64,000 nucleotides of DNA from Amyelois transitella (lineage: Eukaryota; Arthropoda; Insecta; Lepidoptera; Pyralidae), in the NCBI RefSeq assembly GCF_032362555.1, contig NC_083513.1, forward strand, positions 3,596,001 through 3,660,000. The letters are read 5' to 3'. Shown here one piece after another: positions 58,851-64,000 of the stretch (position 1 is its first letter; each line of letters opens with the position of its first letter). The notes under the pieces were generated by a model. It was given only the letters and a program-made list of their open reading frames with translations. It was not told the DNA's origin and did no database searches. A program made the position numbers and the translations under genes.

Positions 58851-59571
58851 CGTTAAAACAAACAACACGGGAATTTAATTCGGTTTGGTGTGAGTAAATG
58901 TTGTATAAGCTACCTAAATTGCTTGACATCATTTCAACTAATGCCTAGTCATATCAGTAGAAATAAAAAAAAACAAAGTCTATCTTAGGTTTATCTAACA
59001 ACACAGGATCTCCTGACCTCTGCGCGGATCTAGCTCAATTTGATCATGGTATATGAATGTTTTTATTAATCAAGGTGTCTCAAGTGCTTGGAACCGAGAA
59101 CTTAGAACATTTCCCGGCCATTCACCACTTCTGAGCCAATGGTATCAGTAGATGAAAAAAATAACAAAGGCCATGTTAGGTATATCACACATGCTGAACA
59201 CTGGGACTGTCGATCGAGATTTGACGCGGGTCCGTGAGTCAGCACTGACAGTTAGCACATGCACGCCTCAACGTGACTTGCTGAAACGTGACAGGCTTTT
59301 TTTAATTGGTCGCCGTCATGTGTTAATATTGTTAACAACTCGATATTGTATTGAGATGACAGGAAGTAAAATGTCTAGTTTTATTCCTTCTGTGGCATTC
59401 TGCGATCAAAAGTCATAACTAAATTCAACCATAGACGTCTAGTTAGTAGATATTTTAAGGAACCAAAGACGATAATCCCAAAAAGCTAAGGGTTTAAATT
59501 AGATGACAGCCATATTATTATCTATCTAAGGGTTCACTTGATCATACCACTTAGAATTGTATCATTTGCGC

Positions 59572-59622
59572 CAAGTTTCAATTTAATCATCAAACGAGTA
59601 TACAAAAAAGGTATATCTCTCG
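59572..59622. repeat. 51-bp perfect direct repeat, copy 1
   Basis: Identical over all 51 bp, by eye, to 60254-60304; the two starts are 682 bp apart. The sequence begins CAAGTTTCAATTTAATC and ends GGTATATCTCTCG. It matches none of the repeat families described here. Confidence 0.85.
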
Positions 59623-60253
59623 CAATCTCGCAAAGCTCTAACTTGTTCACAGTTTGTAAAACATGTAATGAACAAAGCGACCGCAACTTGAGAGCTTGAC
59701 TCGGCCCGTCAAAAGAAAATAGTGCACGTCGGAATAATAACTAAAAAAACACAAACCTTGGGCTGTGTGTGTGAGCAGGAGTGTGGGTAGGCAGCCTGCT
59801 AAACGCAATATAAAGTGCGGTTGTGGTATAGGTAGGTAGAGCCTCTCCCCGCGCGGTCATTAGGCCCGCGCACCCCCCGCGCCGTCGTGGAGAAAGTATG
59901 ATTTTACTCCTATAAAGCCGTATTTCTACTCCATACAGGAATTCGAATGCGCGAGTCCCGGGTTTGAGAGGACATGTGGTGTACATAATTCCAAAGTTTA
60001 AACAATCTCAATATGGCGGGGGCGCGATAATTCTCTCGCGCCTGATGGAAACTTGTGTTCGAGTTGTGTTTCTAACTAGTTGTCTGTTGTTGGAAAGGAA
60101 ATTCATGCTTTAAAGAGGTCTCATAAAGTCTTTTTTAATTCATGTTTTGTCAAATAGGAATTAAGAATTTACAATCATATTCCTCCATGTTATTTTATGT
60201 GACTCTATAGACTTTTTAGCTTCATTTTAATGATTTGTCGTTTCAACAGCGTA

Positions 60254-60304
60254 CAAGTTTCAATTTAATCATCAAACGAGTATACAAAAAAGGTATATCT
60301 CTCG
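60254..60304. repeat. 51-bp perfect direct repeat, copy 2
   Basis: Second copy of the 59572-59622 sequence. It ends 3 bp before the ATG of a possible small spliced reading frame at 60308. Confidence 0.85.
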
Positions 60305-60307
60305 AAA

Positions 60308-60623
60308 ATGCGTCTATCGTTGTCATCGGAACTGCTACTACCGTTTTGCTTAAAAGGTAAGTAATAATACCAGCAAAGCAATATTAATAGTATTATTGTA
60401 CCAAACATTACCAACTATTATAAAAGTAATGAACATTTTTTTGTTTACTTTAGTGGAAAACTTACATCGGGTAGATTGGGGCGTCCCAGCTGAGCAATTA
60501 GTGACCACCACGTGCTCGGGGGAACAGCCGACCGCGACGAAAAAACCCGGCCATGCCATTGAGAGCCTTGCTTCATCATACACATATATGAAGACATACA
60601 TTGTTTTTTTAACATGTAGTTGA
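60308..60623 (+). CDS. Candidate two-exon small ORF in the pb upstream region
   Basis: Exon 1 (60308-60356) reads MRLSLSSELLLPFCLK and ends at a consensus donor GTAAGTAAT. A 97-bp intron ends in the pyrimidine-rich acceptor TTTTTTGTTTACTTTAG. Exon 2 (60454-60623) keeps frame to a TGA, giving 72 residues. The N-terminus is hydrophobic and could pass as a weak signal peptide. No domain or homolog is recognised. The second exon is GC-richer than its surroundings. It could be a real small gene, part of a noncoding transcript, or chance; splice-site quality is the only support. Confidence 0.25.
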
Positions 60624-60699
60624 CATGAATGTGATGACATGGTGGATACGTTTGCATATACTTTGAGTTGTGTAACACGCAAATTCAAGTGTCAAAATA

Positions 60700-62780
60700 T
60701 CTTATTTTTATCCACTGAATTTAGACATGCATCGTCATTATTTCATCGTCATATATTGAGTTGCTTCAGAGTATTTATGTAATGATTATAAAATATTCCT
60801 TCGTCCGCGGATTTGCTTCATGTTTACGTATTACAGTACTAATGTATAAATTTTCCGTAAGGTATGAAGATTCATTTGATACACATTTAAATTTTTCAGC
60901 AAAATCTCTTCACTACTTTTGCGTAACAAATATTTATATATATATCAATAAGACCGTAACCGATCAGACCCTATGAGATAGATTTTTATAAGGTACCATT
61001 CACGCTATTGTGTGCAGTACGCAACCGTATGGAGCGCGGGAGTCGGCACTAGGGATGTGCTCACAGAGGTCGTTGGCACATCGATTTTCGATTTACTCCC
61101 GGTGCACTAGAAGTGGGTCAAGTGCTAGGGATCATCACAAACATTGGAAGAAGTGCATGCTGTTTTTATATTTTATTGTTAGGATTCGTATGGAATCATT
61201 AAGGTGCATAACTAAACTATACCTACTGTCGCGACACTTTTAGGTACAAATATAATAACTATCCCAAACGTCTGCAAATGCGTCTCACTACTTAAGCGAA
61301 CTGCGTGGACCACGAAACATTACTTTGTAGGAATAAGGACTATTTAATATGCGAAAATGAGAGAGAAAGAGATTATTGCTCACGACTATGGCAAGTATAT
61401 ACTTTCCATTTTCTTCTGTACTGTTTGTTGGCCTGAAAAATAAACATGTTTCTAATACATTTAATTAAACAGTTTCATATAAAAAATAAACAATATCTTT
61501 ATTTTCAAGTAAAAACATTATTTTTTAGATAAAAAAAACATCCTTTTCTTTCTTAATTTTTACTTGTATTCCTTTATTGCAGCTGGTACAAAATAGGCAC
61601 GTATCAGATCAGATAAATAGTAATGTGTTTGGTATGAAATGCAACAGCCGGTTATGCCCTCGTGAAATAGAAAAGTTATTGATACAGAAATGAGGATTTC
61701 AACTTTTCATTAGGGTGCGATCGAAGCAGTTAGAGCCCTTTTATTATCTGCTCGCCTCTAAATTGCCGAAAAGAAATTCCTCCCCTGAAAAAAGGGGGAC
61801 CGAGGACAAAAACCTTGTCCTCAACTAAGCTACCAATGGCGCACCGTTATTTAAAAATCGAACGCGATAAGAAGTGAAATGTTTTTATTTTTGTAAATGG
61901 AACGAATTTATGTCTTTTTTAAAAGTGTACATTGCAATCGATGGCAGTCTTCAATGACGAAGTTTCGATAAGGTTTTATTGGCTCGGGCACAGTTCGGCG
62001 CTTTCGGACGCTGCGTAGGTATCTAATGTAGCTTTCGATTTTCGGTAATGGTCAGCTGATAAGCAAATGATGTCATTATTGAGCCTTACTTTGTACCATT
62101 TTCAGTTGATTTCACTCTTACTGTCATTCAATAAATATAAGTTGGCACCGGAACCGTTTTTATTGGTCCGATGTGAATTTTATATGGTACGCAATATTTT
62201 ATGGCTTAAGAGGTTGATTTGTTAAATATTGTGAATGAGATGATCAGATAGCTGTCGTCAAGTTATACATTATGCGGCGAGGCCGGGGGAATCCGGGGAA
62301 ACATACAGATCCCCGCTGCGCTGATAAAGAATTGAGGGTATTAAACGATTACAAATGCTTCGCGGTTCAATAAACAACCCACTGGAGAAAACCAACGTTT
62401 TAGATGAATTGCTCAACATCTCACGTGAAAAGATAGGGACGGTTCAATAGAAAATAATTGATTAAAAACATTGTTTCATTTTGATAATTGAATTTGTTTT
62501 TTTTTAATAATAATCAAAATTGAGTACATTGAGATAAATTACATGTAAAATTAATTTGTTACGAATTATTACTGCAATCTGAAGGTGTCATGATTCTTAA
62601 TGTATTGGTATTAAATACTTATCACCGTGACAAAAATCTGGTAACTTTTAATAATAAAGTTGTAAGTATTTAATGAAGAAATAATTACAAATGTAAGGTA
62701 ATGGAGATGAGTCTTACAAATACTTGTATTCTAAATTGCATTTTTTTAAAATTTAAATTAAACATGTTCTTTACTATTTC
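60700..62780. other. pb upstream region, no feature recognised
   Basis: Mixed AT-rich and moderately GC-rich unique sequence. I see no coding region, RNA gene or repeat family member. Confidence 0.45.
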
Positions 62781-62785
62781 GTAAT

Positions 62786-62972
62786 TAAATTCAAATTCAA
62801 AATTTTTATTCATTACTATAGGATACTATATATCGCTTAATAATTGTCAAAACGTATGGTTTAACAACATTGGTTGACGTCAAATAAATTACTTAAAAAC
62901 CAAGTTTACTGCCGCTTCCAAGGCTTCAGTGCAGAAGAAGCGGTAACAAACTGCACTGCAGCATTTTCTTCA
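62786..62972. repeat. Dispersed repeat family C copy
   Basis: Same orientation and nearly the same sequence as 9534-9724 (ATCGCTTAATAATTGTCAAA, ACAACATTGGTTGACGTCAA), ending at the GCACTGCAGCATTTTCTTC core. This pair is the closest of the four copies. Confidence 0.75.
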
Positions 62973-63067
62973 ACTTATTACTTTAACTAATTAACTAATT
63001 ACTTACCACGATCCCAAACGTAACCCAAGTTGTGCAGGTCTGGATTATAAAAAAGTCATTATATATT

Positions 63068-63208
63068 ATATAATCACGTCTATATCCCTTGCGGGTCAGT
63101 CAGAGCCAACAGTTTAGAAAAGACTGACAGGCCACGTTCAGCTGTTTGGCTTAATGATAGAATTGAGATTCAAATAGCGACAGGTTGCTAGCCCATCGCC
63201 TAAACGAT
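63068..63208 (-). mobile_element. SINE-like family A, 3' half
   Basis: AATCACGTCTATATCCCTTG, GACAGGCCACGTTCAGCTGT and GACAGGTTGCTAGCCCATCG blocks, cut after GCCTAAA. The head half is missing. Confidence 0.75.
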
Positions 63209-64000
63209 CATCAATAAAAGGTTTCATGTTCTCTGTATAAAACTTAAACGTAAACCTGAAAAGACGAATCCCTCAGATGTTTACGCATTGCGTCTAAACT
63301 ACGACAAAAGTAAGAAAGCGCGAGATAAGGACACCTACATCCAGTCTTATTTATGTAGCCGCCATCCGATTGAGTCGAGGCCGGCACATTTGCTCGCTCA
63401 CTTATCTACCCTTCGCGCCTACATTTATTTCCGTACCGCGCTTCCTGCTCGATTGTTAAGTGTGCGGTACACCTACCTGAATACTATTATGCCACAGCCT
63501 AAACTTAGGTGCGAAGAGCTATGTATAGGCTGGTTTACGAAATATATGTTTTCCCTTTTTTCTGTTTTTGTTGTCGCGAATGGTTACTTATTCTTAAGTT
63601 TTACCAAACAAAAAAAATGTTTATGCTATATACGTAAAAAATATTAAAAGACCTACTTCTTATTGTAGAAAGGAAAAATACATTATCCATGCGATACCTA
63701 TATAACTTTTTCAGTGTTTTTCGTGCCCTAGTCAAAAGCGGTCACTAGGAAGCCACAACTCTTAAACTCAATATCGATAAAGCTTTCTAATCCACGGATT
63801 TGATAAATAAAACAAATGTATCGTAAAAGGAGGACACCGAGACAATAAAATCGAACCGGGGGTAATATTTAAGGAGGAATTTTTGAGCGGGATTCGTAAA
63901 GTTAAATGAGTTTGTTGGCACCGGCTAATCGGCTTTGTTGCGTAACTCGATCTGATAAAAATTTCAGATACGCTTCGCTGGGTGTGCGATTTATATACTA

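Larger units (their letters stand above)
36153..64000 (-). other. Long pb 5' intron or upstream region; no recognisable pb exon
   Basis: The homeobox exon opens with an acceptor at 36155-36153 and needs an upstream exon ending in G to complete Glu. I looked for the reverse complement of the codons for YPWM and for the pb N-terminal signature FINSQPSMAEF and found neither up to 64000. The stretch has the transposon fragments, repeats and sites listed separately. It also has GC-richer unique islands, for example 36700-37150, 39880-39990, 41480-41650, 53860-54130, 55980-56100, 57190-57460 and 59750-60000. These islands could be cis-regulatory, but nothing in the sequence proves it. Confidence 0.6.

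Noticed and set aside
60466-60560. A minus-strand exon of pb ending at a GTAAGT donor (60465-60460)
   Set aside because: The frame is open and the donor is good. However, joining it to the homeobox exon would put T before AA and create a stop, there is no convincing acceptor upstream, and the residues do not resemble any pb region.

Overview
The window looks like a piece of lepidopteran (moth or butterfly, probably ditrysian) nuclear genome. It is AT-rich, with compact housekeeping genes cut by short GT-AG introns. It is strewn with lepidopteran-style repeats: Helitrons ending in a CTAG-like terminus, RTE-type LINE fragments with ATGT-repeat tails, and a roughly 270-bp SINE-like family. It also holds an insect Hox gene. 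The species cannot be named from the sequence alone.

Left part (1-33 kb) carries six conserved, mostly housekeeping genes. They are Sur-8/SHOC2 (minus, one coding exon), CstF64 (plus, 10-11 exons, divergent from SHOC2 across about 690 bp), CREG (plus, 5 coding exons), Golgin-45/BLZF1 (minus, 6 coding exons, convergent with CREG), glutaredoxin-3/PICOT (minus, 4 exons) and prefoldin subunit 5 (plus, 3 exons, divergent from glutaredoxin-3). I rebuilt exon structures by hand from splice sites, reading-frame continuity and recalled family sequence; every junction keeps frame.

Right part (34-64 kb) is the proboscipedia (pb) Hox locus on the minus strand. The last two coding exons are present: the homeobox start (36152-36010) and the homeobox end plus a long C-terminal region (35520-34126). 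The exons coding for the N-terminus and the YPWM motif are not recognisable in the remaining 27.8 kb, so that stretch is read as a very long pb intron, or intron plus upstream DNA, running past the window edge. It contains LINE and SINE debris, GC-richer unique islands, a canonical Exd/Hth (PBX-MEIS) site inside a 9-bp inverted repeat, a perfect 51-bp direct repeat, and a possible small spliced two-exon open reading frame next to that repeat.

The genes do not form an operon-like system. The links are shared divergent promoters, a TGTCA-rich motif common to several promoters, and position: non-Hox genes lie on the 3' side of pb, where a compact ancestral Hox cluster would have labial. The most distinctive signals are a 3' tail shared between the SINE-like family and the resident RTE LINE, a possible 30-nt in-frame microexon in CstF64, the Exd/Hth inverted-repeat element, and the 51-bp repeat with its neighbouring spliced ORF.
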